DNA from: Terrihalobacillus insolitus
GTDB taxonomy: Bacteria; Bacillota; Bacilli; Bacillales; Amphibacillaceae
Direction: 5' to 3'
NCBI RefSeq assembly: GCF_028416575.1
Contig: NZ_JAMQKB010000012.1
Span: 19,368-83,367 of the forward strand
Length of the DNA stretch: 64,000 bases
In this document: piece after piece, positions 1 through 7,832 of the stretch
Layout of the letters: the number at the start of each line of letters is the position of its first letter
Position numbering within the stretch: the stretch's first letter is position 1
Notes under the pieces: model-generated
What the model saw: the letters and a program-made list of their open reading frames with translations, nothing else
The model's database searches: none
What the model was told of the DNA's origin: nothing
Position numbers and translations under genes: made by a program

Positions 1-1
1 G

Positions 2-556
2 ACTGCCTATCGTCAGCTCATGAATCACGTTCGCAGAGAAAATCCAAGCAACCGAATTTTTGTCGTCCATCGCCTTGATCGGGATACTTCAGGTGTGATG
101 ATGTTTGCAAAAAAGGAGTCTGTAAAGCGGAAACTACAGAATTCCTGGAAGGACATAGTCCAGGAGCGTACATACGTAGCTCTTGTGGAAGGACAGATGA
201 AGAAACCAGAGGGGACTATATCTTCTTGGTTGAAAGAAAGTAGCACACACAAAATGTATTCAAGCCCAGACAAAAATGGTGGACAGTTAGCTGTTACCCA
301 TTACAAAGTAAAGCAAACGAATAAACAATTTTCCTTATTAGAGGTGCAATTAGAAACGGGTAGAAAAAATCAAATACGTGTCCATATGCAAGATTTAGGC
401 CATCCGATTGTCGGGGATAAAAAATATGGCTCCAAATTAAACCCTATTGGTCGATTGGGACTCCACGCAAAAGTATTAGCCTTTTTGCATCCGACAAAAG
501 GCGAACTGATGCGGTTTGAAGCCAATGTTCCAAGTTCTTTTTTTAGCAAAATATGA
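2..556 (+). CDS. RluA-family RNA pseudouridine synthase (5' end outside window)
   Basis: Isomerises specific uridines in rRNA or tRNA to pseudouridine in the cytoplasm. The frame is open to the left edge, so the true start lies upstream. The first ATG in view (20) is probably internal, because RluA proteins are about 290-300 residues and only about 184 are visible. The motif HRLDRDTSG (about 68-94) contains the catalytic Asp of the family. The later RKNQIRVHM and GHPIVGDKKYG segments are also typical of RluA/YlyB-type enzymes. The N-terminal part, including any S4 domain, is not visible, so the target RNA cannot be named. The protein ends with a short hydrophobic and basic tail and shows no frameshift. 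Confidence 0.9.
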   Translation, partial: TAYRQLMNHVRRENPSNRIFVVHRLDRDTSGVMMFAKKESVKRKLQNSWKDIVQERTYVALVEGQMKKPEGTISSWLKESSTHKMYSSPDKNGGQLAVTHYKVKQTNKQFSLLEVQLETGRKNQIRVHMQDLGHPIVGDKKYGSKLNPIGRLGLHAKVLAFLHPTKGELMRFEANVPSSFFSKI

Positions 557-748
557 GAACCAAATTCGTTTATCCTACTGGGTGAAGATGTTTCATAACG
601 TTCATCATCTTGAATAATACATTTCCAGTTAAATAATTCCATAAAAGTATCTTCAATGGGGCAGGGGTGATTGTGCCCTAATTTAGTTAAATTCTTAATC
701 AGTACAACAGCGAAGAACCATTTTTCAAGATAAAATAAATGGAAATAA

Positions 749-782
749 GAGCTTGTGGATAAGTTAACTTTTCCACAAGCTC
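749..782. repeat. Hairpin containing two inverted DnaA-box-like sequences
   Basis: GAGCTTGTGGA and TCCACAAGCTC can pair as an 11-bp stem. The left arm includes TGTGGATAA (754-762), the exact complement of the DnaA box TTATCCACA. The right arm includes TTTTCCACA (769-777). There is no T-run, so a terminator role for the rluA-type gene is weak. It may instead bind DnaA or simply be a stem-loop. Confidence 0.45.
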
Positions 783-842
783 GAAAAGCAGAAAAATATG
801 TTTAATCAATAGCTAATATGGGAATCCACAAGTACAATTAAA

Positions 843-899
843 AACGTTTCTTAACATGCAAATGTGTTGACCTGTTCTACCTACATATTAAGAAACGTT
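843..899. repeat. 12-bp perfect inverted repeat, long loop
   Basis: AACGTTTCTTAA (843-854) and TTAAGAAACGTT (888-899) are perfect inverted copies separated by 33 bp. They lie just beyond the 3' end of the XRE gene. They could be operator half-sites or the ends of a small relic element. The rest of the 557-957 gap holds only the DnaA-like hairpin at 749-782. Confidence 0.5.
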
Positions 900-957
900 A
901 ATTCAATTCATAAAACAGTTCTAATTAGTAATTGAGATGGTAAAAATTTAGATGAAA

Positions 958-1314
958 TTATTTATGATTCCGAGTTCTGTCCTTCCATTCCAGCATGACA
1001 TTGATAATCTTCATGATTGTGTCTTGGTCATCCTCGCTAATTCGATGTAACAATCGTTTTAGCTGTTCGACTTTCTCGCTTTCGCGGTCATTAAGGGTTG
1101 CAAATCGAAAAAGTTCTTCGAGTGAAATCTCTAGTGCTTTTGTCACCTTTTCTATGGTGTCAATCGTAGCATTTTTTTCTCCTCTTTCTAATTGACCTAT
1201 GTATGTCGGGTGCAAAGATGATAAATGAGCCAATTCTTCTTGGCTCAATCCCCGCTCCTTTCGTAATTTTCGAATTCGCTCCCCTATGACCTTGGACATT
1301 ACTCTTTCAGTCAT
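958..1314 (-). CDS. XRE-family HTH transcriptional regulator
   Basis: A 118-residue protein with an N-terminal Cro/C1-type helix-turn-helix (about residues 8-65; core LSQEELAHLSSLHPTYIGQLERG) and a short charged C-terminal helix that probably dimerises. This is the architecture of SinR-like and other small Xre repressors. The ATG at 1314 follows GAGGTG at a normal distance. The gene stands alone, divergent from a small Sda-like gene, with a 425-bp AT-rich spacer between them. The target genes are unknown; the neighbouring sda-like genes are an inference from position only. Confidence 0.85.
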   Translation of the reverse strand: MTERVMSKVIGERIRKLRKERGLSQEELAHLSSLHPTYIGQLERGEKNATIDTIEKVTKALEISLEELFRFATLNDRESEKVEQLKRLLHRISEDDQDTIMKIINVMLEWKDRTRNHK

Positions 1315-1739
1315 GGATGCTTCACCTCAGTTTTCGGTTTAGAGAAACTACTGTAAATATACACCTAATTCATATATTAATCGAAGATACTACTAATATT
1401 ATTTAATCGAAATATTGATATACTATAAATATTGGTGTAAAATTGTTAATAAATGAAAAAGAACAAATGTGTGTGTCTGTGATCTTCTTTTGCTTAGTGA
1501 GAAGGGATTTGGATGGTAAATGAGATAGGAATTTCCTCACAAGCAATATTACCTATTGGTTTTAAAAATAAACCTAATTCATGAAAAAATAGTAATATTG
1601 GAAGAATTGTTGTGAAATAGACACAAATATTGGATCCTGTGAAATATATTTGACTTCATAGATAATTATCTAAGCACATCCCTTTTATGAGGATGGATTT
1701 TATTTTTCTTTCAACTTATGTAAGTTAAGGGTGATATTA
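1315..1739. other. AT-rich divergent spacer
   Basis: This stretch lies between the XRE gene and the first Sda-like gene and contains no convincing ORF. A TTGACT hexamer (1650-1655) is followed by the 12-bp palindrome AGATAATTATCT (1660-1671), a possible operator. No good -10 at 17 bp was found, so no promoter is claimed. Confidence 0.3.
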
Positions 1740-1871
1740 TTGTTTGAAAATTTGTCAGATCAAAAACTAATAGAAGGCTATAAGAAAGCAAAAGAACTTG
1801 GATTAGACAGAGAGTTCGTTAGGATATTGGAAAGTGCATTATTAAGCAGAGGGTTAAAGATAACGAACTGA
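1740..1871 (+). CDS. sda: Sda-like sporulation histidine kinase inhibitor (copy 1)
   Basis: A 43-residue helical-hairpin protein starting at TTG 1740, preceded by AAGGGTG. The pattern LSDQKLIEGYKKAKELGLDR followed by FVRILESALLSRGL matches Sda. In B. subtilis Sda binds the dimerisation domain of KinA and blocks phosphorelay entry into sporulation when replication is disturbed. A second family member lies 63 bp downstream on the opposite strand. The match rests on a short sequence, but the family signature is distinctive. The non-ATG start is inferred from the ribosome binding site. Confidence 0.75.
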   Translation: MFENLSDQKLIEGYKKAKELGLDREFVRILESALLSRGLKITN

Positions 1872-1933
1872 GGTCGTTTTTGTCACAAACGTTTACTCCA
1901 ACACTATAAGATAGACTAATGAGGAAGGGCTAG

Positions 1934-2125
1934 TCATAAGCCCCGTGAAAAGTTCGTTATCGATGGAGTTTTAATCGGTTTGTATTCTCCTTTTAAAAAA
2001 TCCTCGATATCAATTTCTCTTTCTTTAATCTCTTTTTCTAACGTGCTAATTAATCCACAGTCAGTTCTTAACGCGATCGCCTTGATGAATACCTCAACTA
2101 ATAAATCATCACTTAGATAATCCAT
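1934..2125 (-). CDS. sda: Sda-like sporulation inhibitor (copy 2, extended C-terminus)
   Basis: The start is placed at the ATG at 2125, because AAAGGGGAT lies just upstream; an in-frame start 11 codons earlier lacks a site. The 63-residue product opens with MDYLSDDLLVEVFIKAIAL and continues to LEKEIKEREID, the Sda helical hairpin. A tail of about 25 residues (FLKGEYKPIKTPSITNFSRGL region) is longer than in the 46-residue B. subtilis protein. The gene converges with copy 1. The two are clearly divergent, so they are old paralogues or independent acquisitions rather than a recent duplication. Confidence 0.75.
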   Translation of the reverse strand: MDYLSDDLLVEVFIKAIALRTDCGLISTLEKEIKEREIDIEDFLKGEYKPIKTPSITNFSRGL

Positions 2126-2280
2126 TTTGTAATCCCCTTTATTGGGAAGTGGCTCCAACCTCTTACCTAATATCTAGTATAGATCTTGATCATAACGTCG
2201 CCAAGTTGTAATATTTTACAAAAGCAGAACTTGATGTAAGAGTAGTTTATACCTGTTAAATAGGATCCACAAAATTGGAA

Positions 2281-2318
2281 AAGGGTGCCTTGAAATAACT
2301 CAAGACACCCTTCTTATC
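2281..2318. terminator. Terminator-like hairpin
   Basis: AAGGGTGcCTTGA and TCAAGaCACCCTT form a 12-bp stem with one internal mismatch and a 6-nt loop. The following T-run is weak (CTTCTTATC). It is upstream of both neighbouring genes, so what it terminates is unclear. Confidence 0.5.
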
Positions 2319-2403
2319 ATTGTAACATATATGTTCATGTAAAAATCAATTCAATTTTAAACTAATAAATGCCGCGGTTTAATTCCACCTGGTTTTTACC
2401 TAC

Positions 2404-2450
2404 ACGACGTAAGCCCTACCTCTCTTACGTCCTTACGACTCCGAAGTCGA
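2404..2450. other. Small GC-richer structured patch
   Basis: Inside an AT-rich gap there are two adjacent inverted repeats: GACGTAAG/CTTACGTC (2406-2413/2424-2431) and CGACT-CCGA-AGTCG (2436-2449). No ORF or promoter was seen. It could be part of a small RNA or a relic element. Confidence 0.3.
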
Positions 2451-2654
2451 TCCAGTGTGAATAAGTCTTACTGAAAACATAAGCAGAACGCCAATAATCT
2501 TTACCTTTTTTAGTTACATAATGATTTACAAATAGTTATATTACCATACAAGAACATAGTTGTCAAACTTTAAATTCAGTCATTCAAACATGGAAAGAGA
2601 TTGAAATATTCCGTATAATGAATAAGGAATCGTTTATAAAGGGAGTCGTATAGT

Positions 2655-3383
2655 ATGAGTATAGAGCTTATCGCTTTAGATATGGATGGTACGTTATTGA
2701 ATTCGAAAGAAGAAGTTTCCGCAGCAAATCGTCAAGCTATTAATAAAGTACGTGAACGTGGAGTTGAGGTGGTTCTTTCTACAGGACGTCATATTATGAC
2801 AAGTAGGGAGTATGCAAAGGAGCTAAATTTATCCTCTTATTTAATTACTGTAAATGGGAGTGAAATATGGACAACAAAAGGTGAATTAATCGACCGTCAG
2901 TTGATTGATTTAGATTCAATAAAAAAGCTTGTTGAATTGAATGAAAAATATCAAACGATCGCATGGATTACCTCCACGGAAAACGTATGGAGAGGTAAGT
3001 TCCCTGCTGATTTAGAATCTCACAAATGGTTGAAATTTGGTTTTAATACCGATAATCAAGAGATCAAAGATAGAATACTAGAGGAGCTGCGAGATAATGA
3101 GTTTCTTGAATTAAGCAACTCAAGTCCAACTAATATTGAAATAAACGCGGTGGGGATCAATAAAGCGCGTGCGCTCGAAAAAGTGTGCAGCCGAATGGGT
3201 ATCACTTTGGATAAGGTTATGGCTATGGGGGATAGTCTGAATGATATAAAAATGATTGAAGAAGCAGGTCTAGGGATTGCCATGGGAAATGCACAAGAAA
3301 AGGTGAAGGAAGCAGCTGATTGGGTAACAAATACGAATGAAGAAGATGGGGTTGCACGTGCAATCGAACATTGGTTACTATAA
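2655..3383 (+). CDS. Cof-type HAD-IIB phosphatase
   Basis: A cytoplasmic sugar-phosphate or nucleotide phosphatase of the haloacid dehalogenase superfamily. Motif I is DMDGTLL near residue 9, with the nucleophile Asp and the acid/base Asp. Motif II is the STGR segment near residue 42. Motif IV is GDSLNDIKMI near residue 192, which binds Mg2+. The cap between them is of the C2 type. At 242 residues it is shorter than most Cof proteins (about 260-290), mainly in the cap. The ATG at 2655 follows AAGGGAG. It is monocistronic, with a strong terminator downstream. The substrate cannot be read from sequence. Confidence 0.88.
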   Translation: MSIELIALDMDGTLLNSKEEVSAANRQAINKVRERGVEVVLSTGRHIMTSREYAKELNLSSYLITVNGSEIWTTKGELIDRQLIDLDSIKKLVELNEKYQTIAWITSTENVWRGKFPADLESHKWLKFGFNTDNQEIKDRILEELRDNEFLELSNSSPTNIEINAVGINKARALEKVCSRMGITLDKVMAMGDSLNDIKMIEEAGLGIAMGNAQEKVKEAADWVTNTNEEDGVARAIEHWLL

Positions 3384-3510
3384 TTCACAGATACACTAAA
3401 ATACTTCTCTACAAACGTTAGAAACAATTTCAGTGGTTGAGCTTATACTGTGGGAATGTATAAAAATGTAGATTATAGAAAATATAACATGTTAATAACA
3501 ATAAAAATAG

Positions 3511-3548
3511 AAACGCATGGATACTTATAAAGTATCCATGCGTTTCAT
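3511..3548 (+). terminator. Intrinsic terminator
   Basis: AAACGCATGGATAC and GTATCCATGCGTTT form a perfect 14-bp stem around a short AT loop. It lies about 130 bp after the HAD phosphatase gene and may serve both strands. Confidence 0.75.
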
Positions 3549-3622
3549 TCAATTGTCTTGATTCATTTGTTTGGTATTTTAGCGAACATTAATACATTAT
3601 TTTCACAATACCATTACTTTTA

Positions 3623-3802
3623 TCAATCTAACATGCGGTTGTTTTCATCCACATTGATCAATCCCGATGGCTCGGCCCGATCTCCTGGGTGAAAAATACC
3701 ATCACCGCCACAAACGGTACACGTATATTGCCATTCTTCATCATCGGCAAGCATCCCAGTTCCTTCACATGCCTTGCAAGTGTTTTCTCTTCTATCGACC
3801 AC
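3623..3802 (-). CDS. Small CxxC zinc-ribbon-like protein
   Basis: A 59-residue product with two DnaJ-type CxxCxGxG knuckles, CKACEGTG and CTVCGGDG, which together could bind one zinc ion. I place the start at GTG 3802 because GGAGGG lies 6 nt upstream. Longer frames run back into the aconitase gene and have no binding site. It begins 14 bp after the aconitase stop, so it is probably the distal gene of that transcript. The C-terminus is acidic and without known domains. Function is unknown; a chaperone accessory or metal-sensing role would be speculation. Confidence 0.7.
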   Translation of the reverse strand: MVDRRENTCKACEGTGMLADDEEWQYTCTVCGGDGIFHPGDRAEPSGLINVDENNRMLD

Positions 3803-3816
3803 ATCTATCCCTCCAT

Positions 3817-5772
3817 TTATACTTGATTTTTTTGCCGATCTTTTACCCAATTAATAAGCCCGCCTTTTAGCATCATGTCGATTTGCCGTCCTGACAATGC
3901 GAGTTGGACGGGGATTCTCTTATTTTTCCCCTTGACTTCTACAGTAAATTCTTTTGCTTGCTGAATTGTTTTTCTTAAATCAGATAACAGTAAAACATCT
4001 CCTTGCTCAAGGGAGTCATAATCTTTTTCTTGTACAAATGTAATAGGAAGAATCCCAAAGTTAACAAGGTTTTGCCAATGGATTCTTGCAAAATCTTTTA
4101 CTAAAGCTACTCGGAGTCCTAAATGCCTTGGTGCAAGTGCGGCGTGCTCACGACTGGAGCCTTGGCCATAGTTAAATCCTGCTACAATGGCATGCCCGCT
4201 TTGATCTCGTGATTTCATTCCACGATCGTAATAGGATTCATCGATAATCTCAAATGCAAATTTACTTATTTCCGGTAGGTTACTTCGGAAAGGGAGTACA
4301 CGTGCACCTCCAGCTAAAATTTCGTCTGTAGATATATTGTCTCCCATTTTAAGCAAAATTGGAACTTCTAGTTGATCTGGAAGTTGATCCATTTCTGGAA
4401 TGGAGGCAATATTTGGTCCTTTATACAATTCAATCTCTCGTGCCTCCTCAAGAGAAAGAGGTTTCTCCAATAAATTGATATCAATCGTAGGTTTTTTTGG
4501 ATCTTGAATATTTGGATAATCTATTTCAAGAGTTCGTGGATCCGTTATTTCACCCGTCAATGCAGAGGCAGCAGCTGTTTCAGGACTACACAAAAATACA
4601 CTGTCTTCTTTTGTGCCTGACCGACCAGGGAAATTACGAGGCGTAGTCCGTAAACTATTTCTCCCTGTAGCTGGTGCTTGTCCCATTCCGATACAGCCAT
4701 TACAACCTGCTTGATGGAGTCGCGCGCCTGCTTGCAACAGACTTCCGATATGTCCTTCTTTAACAAGGTCGGTTAACACTTGCCTTGAAGTAGGGTTAAT
4801 ATCAAATGATATCCCATTTGCGATTTGTTTATTTTTAACGATTTCAGCTGCAACAGCAAAATCACGGTAACCTGGATTTGCAGATGAACCAACATACGAT
4901 TGGTAGATTGGAGTTCCTGCTATATCCTTTACTGGTACAACATTTCCTGGACTAGAGGGCTTTGCAATCAATGGCTCTAGTTCAGATAAGTTCAATTCCT
5001 CATGGAGGTCATAAGTTGCCCCCTTATCCGCCTTAAGCTCAATCCAATCATCTTCTCGTTCCTGTTCTTTCAAAAAGCGTTTAATTTCATTGTCAGATGG
5101 AAAAACAGTTCCCGTTGCTCCAAGCTCGGCACCCATATTTGCAATAACATGGCGATCCATGGCACTCAAACTGTTTAACCCAGGGCCATAATATTCAATA
5201 ACACGCCCTACGCCACCTTTTACATCGTGACGACGTAATAGTTCAAGGATGATATCTTTAGCACTTACCCAATCGGGTAGATCACCAGTAACCTCAATTC
5301 CCCAGACCTTTGGCATTTTCACATAAAAGGGCTCACCTGCGATAGCCATTGCAACATCAATGCCGCCAGCTCCCATCGCTAGCATTCCCATGCAACCATT
5401 GGCGCACGTATGACTATCTGCTCCAAGCAAGGTTTTACCTGGCTGTGCAAGTCGTTGCATATGAACAGGATGACTAACCCCGTTACCAGGACGACTGTAA
5501 TGAATTCCGAAGCGGCGACTTGCGCTTTGTAAAAACAAATGGTCATCAGGATTTTTATTATCCACTTGAATGACATTATGATCGACATATTGGGCAGATG
5601 CCTCTGTTTTAGCATGGTCAAGCCCCATTGCTTCAAGCTCTAGCATTACCATCGTCCCCGTTGCATCTTGTGTTAGAGTTTGGTCAATTTTCAAACCAAT
5701 TTCTTCTCCTGGAGTCATTTGACCAGCAACAAGATGGTCTTGAATTAATTTTTGCGTAACATTTAATGCCAT
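3817..5772 (-). CDS. Aconitate hydratase, short (Aquifex-type) form
   Basis: Interconverts citrate and isocitrate through aconitate (TCA and glyoxylate cycles). At 651 residues it is far shorter than the roughly 900-residue AcnA of most Bacillus. It has the order of a LeuC-like catalytic part fused to a LeuD-like swivel domain: DSHTCANG near residue 117, CNGCIGMGQAP near residue 356 (these supply the three [4Fe-4S] ligands), then the swivel domain with GSSREHAAL near residue 555. This fits the putative aconitase subfamily described from Aquifex. ATG 5772 has an upstream GGAGG. A small zinc-ribbon gene follows at once. Isocitrate lyase at 34.6 kb would use the product. Confidence 0.88.
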   Translation of the reverse strand: MALNVTQKLIQDHLVAGQMTPGEEIGLKIDQTLTQDATGTMVMLELEAMGLDHAKTEASAQYVDHNVIQVDNKNPDDHLFLQSASRRFGIHYSRPGNGVSHPVHMQRLAQPGKTLLGADSHTCANGCMGMLAMGAGGIDVAMAIAGEPFYVKMPKVWGIEVTGDLPDWVSAKDIILELLRRHDVKGGVGRVIEYYGPGLNSLSAMDRHVIANMGAELGATGTVFPSDNEIKRFLKEQEREDDWIELKADKGATYDLHEELNLSELEPLIAKPSSPGNVVPVKDIAGTPIYQSYVGSSANPGYRDFAVAAEIVKNKQIANGISFDINPTSRQVLTDLVKEGHIGSLLQAGARLHQAGCNGCIGMGQAPATGRNSLRTTPRNFPGRSGTKEDSVFLCSPETAAASALTGEITDPRTLEIDYPNIQDPKKPTIDINLLEKPLSLEEAREIELYKGPNIASIPEMDQLPDQLEVPILLKMGDNISTDEILAGGARVLPFRSNLPEISKFAFEIIDESYYDRGMKSRDQSGHAIVAGFNYGQGSSREHAALAPRHLGLRVALVKDFARIHWQNLVNFGILPITFVQEKDYDSLEQGDVLLLSDLRKTIQQAKEFTVEVKGKNKRIPVQLALSGRQIDMMLKGGLINWVKDRQKNQV

Positions 5773-5933
5773 GTATGTACCTCCTTCTAAAATAGATCTA
5801 TTTAAAGTTTGCTTTAAATGGAAAAAAATATGCTTAACTTAATTTGATAAAAAATGCTTTCGAGTGGAATTGTCTGAGGGCCTGCTAAAAGTAATATTGG
5901 TGAAATTACAAAAAAAGGGTGGTGGGAAATGAT

Positions 5934-5963
5934 AAGCCAAGCAAGAGGTTATATGCTTGGCTT
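5934..5963 (-). terminator. Stem-loop after the EamA gene
   Basis: AAGCCAAGCA and TGCTTGGCTT pair as a perfect 10-bp stem with a 10-nt loop just after the EamA transporter stop codon. There is no strong T-run on either side. Confidence 0.5.
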
Positions 5964-5982
5964 AAATTGAAATAAGACTTTT

Positions 5983-6891
5983 TTAACTTGCCTTAACCTT
6001 TGTTTGTTCTAGCCTTGCACGTTTACTTGTAGTGATCATAACGCCTGAGATGACCATTATTGCCCCGATTAATTGTAAAATTTTAATAGGCTCACCAAGG
6101 AATAAAACTGCGCCAATCATCGTAAATACAGGTATAAAATTCAAAAAGATGGAGGACTGAGATGGCCCGAGTTGATTAACTGCGGTATTCCAAGCTATTA
6201 GTGCAACAACAGATGGAAAAATTCCTAAGTAAAGCAGACCTAATATTACAGACGGAGACCAGGTGATCGATCCCAGTTGTGTATATTCAATCGTGGCCAT
6301 AGGAATGAGAAAAACAAAGGAAGACATTATCATAACAAGCAATGCCCCATAAGTGGGGAATTTATGATTATGCTGTTTGACAAATATGGAATAGATAGAC
6401 CAAACAACCATTGCAAGTAGCATTGTTAAATCTCCAGGGTTGAACGATAAATTTAAAATGACATCTAGTGATCCTTTTGTAATTACAGTGAATACACCAA
6501 TCAGTGACAGTGAAACGCCAAAAAGTTGAATCTTAGTGAATTTTTCTTTATACAAGATAAATCCTAATAAGAGCGCAAATATCGGTGTAGACGATTCAAC
6601 AATCGCGGCATTAACTGGGGTGGTGTAATTCAATGATAAATAGACTAGGACGTTGAAGAAAACAAGCCCCGTTAAAGAAAGTGCAAGTAGTGGCTTCCAT
6701 TCCTTTTTCCACAATGCAGGATTGTTTCTCCATTCTTTAAACCCTAAAGGTAGTACTACGAAAAAAGCGATAATAAAACGAAATAGTGTAAGCGTAAGAG
6801 GAGGTATCTCGTTTGATACTGGTTTTCCTACTAATAAATTGCCAGAGTAAAATATAGTGGTAAATAAAAGTAAAACGTATGGATTCTTCAA
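5983..6891 (-). CDS. DMT-superfamily EamA transporter
   Basis: An integral membrane protein of 302 residues with about ten hydrophobic helices in two EamA repeats (about residues 5-140 and 150-290), the usual fold for drug/metabolite exporters. The first helix is VLLLFTTIFYSGNLLVGKPV, and the second repeat opens near GDLTMLLAMVVWSIYSIFVK. The start is read as TTG, preceded by GAGGGGG. It stands alone between aconitase and the coiled-coil gene. The substrate is unknown; relatives export amino acids or metabolites. Confidence 0.85.
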   Translation of the reverse strand: MKNPYVLLLFTTIFYSGNLLVGKPVSNEIPPLTLTLFRFIIAFFVVLPLGFKEWRNNPALWKKEWKPLLALSLTGLVFFNVLVYLSLNYTTPVNAAIVESSTPIFALLLGFILYKEKFTKIQLFGVSLSLIGVFTVITKGSLDVILNLSFNPGDLTMLLAMVVWSIYSIFVKQHNHKFPTYGALLVMIMSSFVFLIPMATIEYTQLGSITWSPSVILGLLYLGIFPSVVALIAWNTAVNQLGPSQSSIFLNFIPVFTMIGAVLFLGEPIKILQLIGAIMVISGVMITTSKRARLEQTKVKAS

Positions 6892-7141
6892 AAAAATACC
6901 CCCTCATTTTACAATGCGTTTATTTTTCAAAACTATGTAAATGGTAACATGTGTAGGGGCTATTATCTAGGCGAAGATTTTCTGGAATTTTGTTATCAAT
7001 GAAAATATTGTCAAAAAACTCGTGTATACTTTCCTCATTTATAAAAATTAGAACAAACAATAGCCGTTAAAAAGAGGAATTCCTTCTTTGTCGAAAGTTG
7101 GGATGTAATGTATAATAAAATAGAGAAGGGGGGTCAAATAA

Positions 7142-7696
7142 GTGGAAGAACAAATTCTAGATGCACTTTCCGAAATTAAAGGCATATTGCAAGAGCATAG
7201 CAAAATATTAAACCAACATACGGAAACATTGCAAGAGCATAGTGAAATCTTAAACCAACATACGGAAACATTGCAAGAGCATAGTGAAATCTTAAACCAA
7301 CATACGGAAACATTGCAAGAGCATAGTGAAATCTTAAACCAACATACGGAAACATTGCAAGAGCATAGCAAAATCTTAAATCAACATACGGAAACATTGC
7401 AAGAGCATAGTGAATTCTTAAACGAACATAGTCAACTATTGACGGATCACAGCCAACAACTAAACGAACACAGTCAACAATTCAAAGAACATGGTTGGGT
7501 GTTATCTGCTTTAAGAACAGGGCAAGATGAAACAAAAGCGGAATTGCATTCCATGAGAGTTGAAAATGCAAGAGAATTTGGTGAAATAAAAGAACTGTTT
7601 AAAAATGTTGAAGTCACATTTGATGTTTTGAAGGACGAATTATGGAGTAACAAAAAAGATATCTATCGAATGAAACACACCATGGGGATGAAGTAG
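7142..7696 (+). CDS. Coiled-coil protein with 14-residue tandem repeats
   Basis: A 184-residue soluble protein starting at GTG 7142 behind GAAGGGGGG. Residues 16-99 are six copies of a 14-residue unit (LQEHSEILNQHTET), i.e. two heptads with hydrophobic residues at a/d spacing. Degenerate copies (LTDHSQQLNEHSQQFKEHG) follow, then a unique C-terminal helix (about 120-184). It has no signal peptide or membrane segment. The pattern predicts a long parallel coiled coil, similar to small bacterial proteins often labelled SNARE-like by low-complexity matches. I do not recognise a function. The DNA repeat is nearly perfect, so length is likely to vary between strains. Confidence 0.8.
   Translation: MEEQILDALSEIKGILQEHSKILNQHTETLQEHSEILNQHTETLQEHSEILNQHTETLQEHSEILNQHTETLQEHSKILNQHTETLQEHSEFLNEHSQLLTDHSQQLNEHSQQFKEHGWVLSALRTGQDETKAELHSMRVENAREFGEIKELFKNVEVTFDVLKDELWSNKKDIYRMKHTMGMK
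7187..7438 (+). repeat. 42-bp tandem repeat inside the coiled-coil gene
   Basis: Six in-frame units of 42 bp start at 7187, 7229, 7271, 7313, 7355 and 7397. The first five differ at only a few bases and the sixth is diverged. Near-identity at silent positions indicates recent expansion by slippage or recombination. Confidence 0.9.
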
Positions 7697-7773
7697 TTCA
7701 TATACCTCGTGCCACAATTATAGTAATCCTATTTTATGTTATAGATTGGACTTCTTGACATCCACTAATAAAA

Positions 7774-7806
7774 GGCCAGCCTGCTATTTTAGTAGCAAAC
7801 TGGCAA
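7774..7806. terminator. Stem-loop between convergent genes
   Basis: GCCAG..TGCTA and TAGCA..CTGGC form an interrupted stem between the coiled-coil gene and the convergent ABC permease gene. It could end transcription from either side. Confidence 0.5.
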
Positions 7807-7832
7807 TTGAAATTTATTGAAAGTAATCTTTC

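Noticed and set aside
7048..7397. Cys/Trp/Val-rich repeated ORFs on the - strand
   Set aside because: They are antisense frames of the 42-bp coiled-coil repeat, without binding sites.
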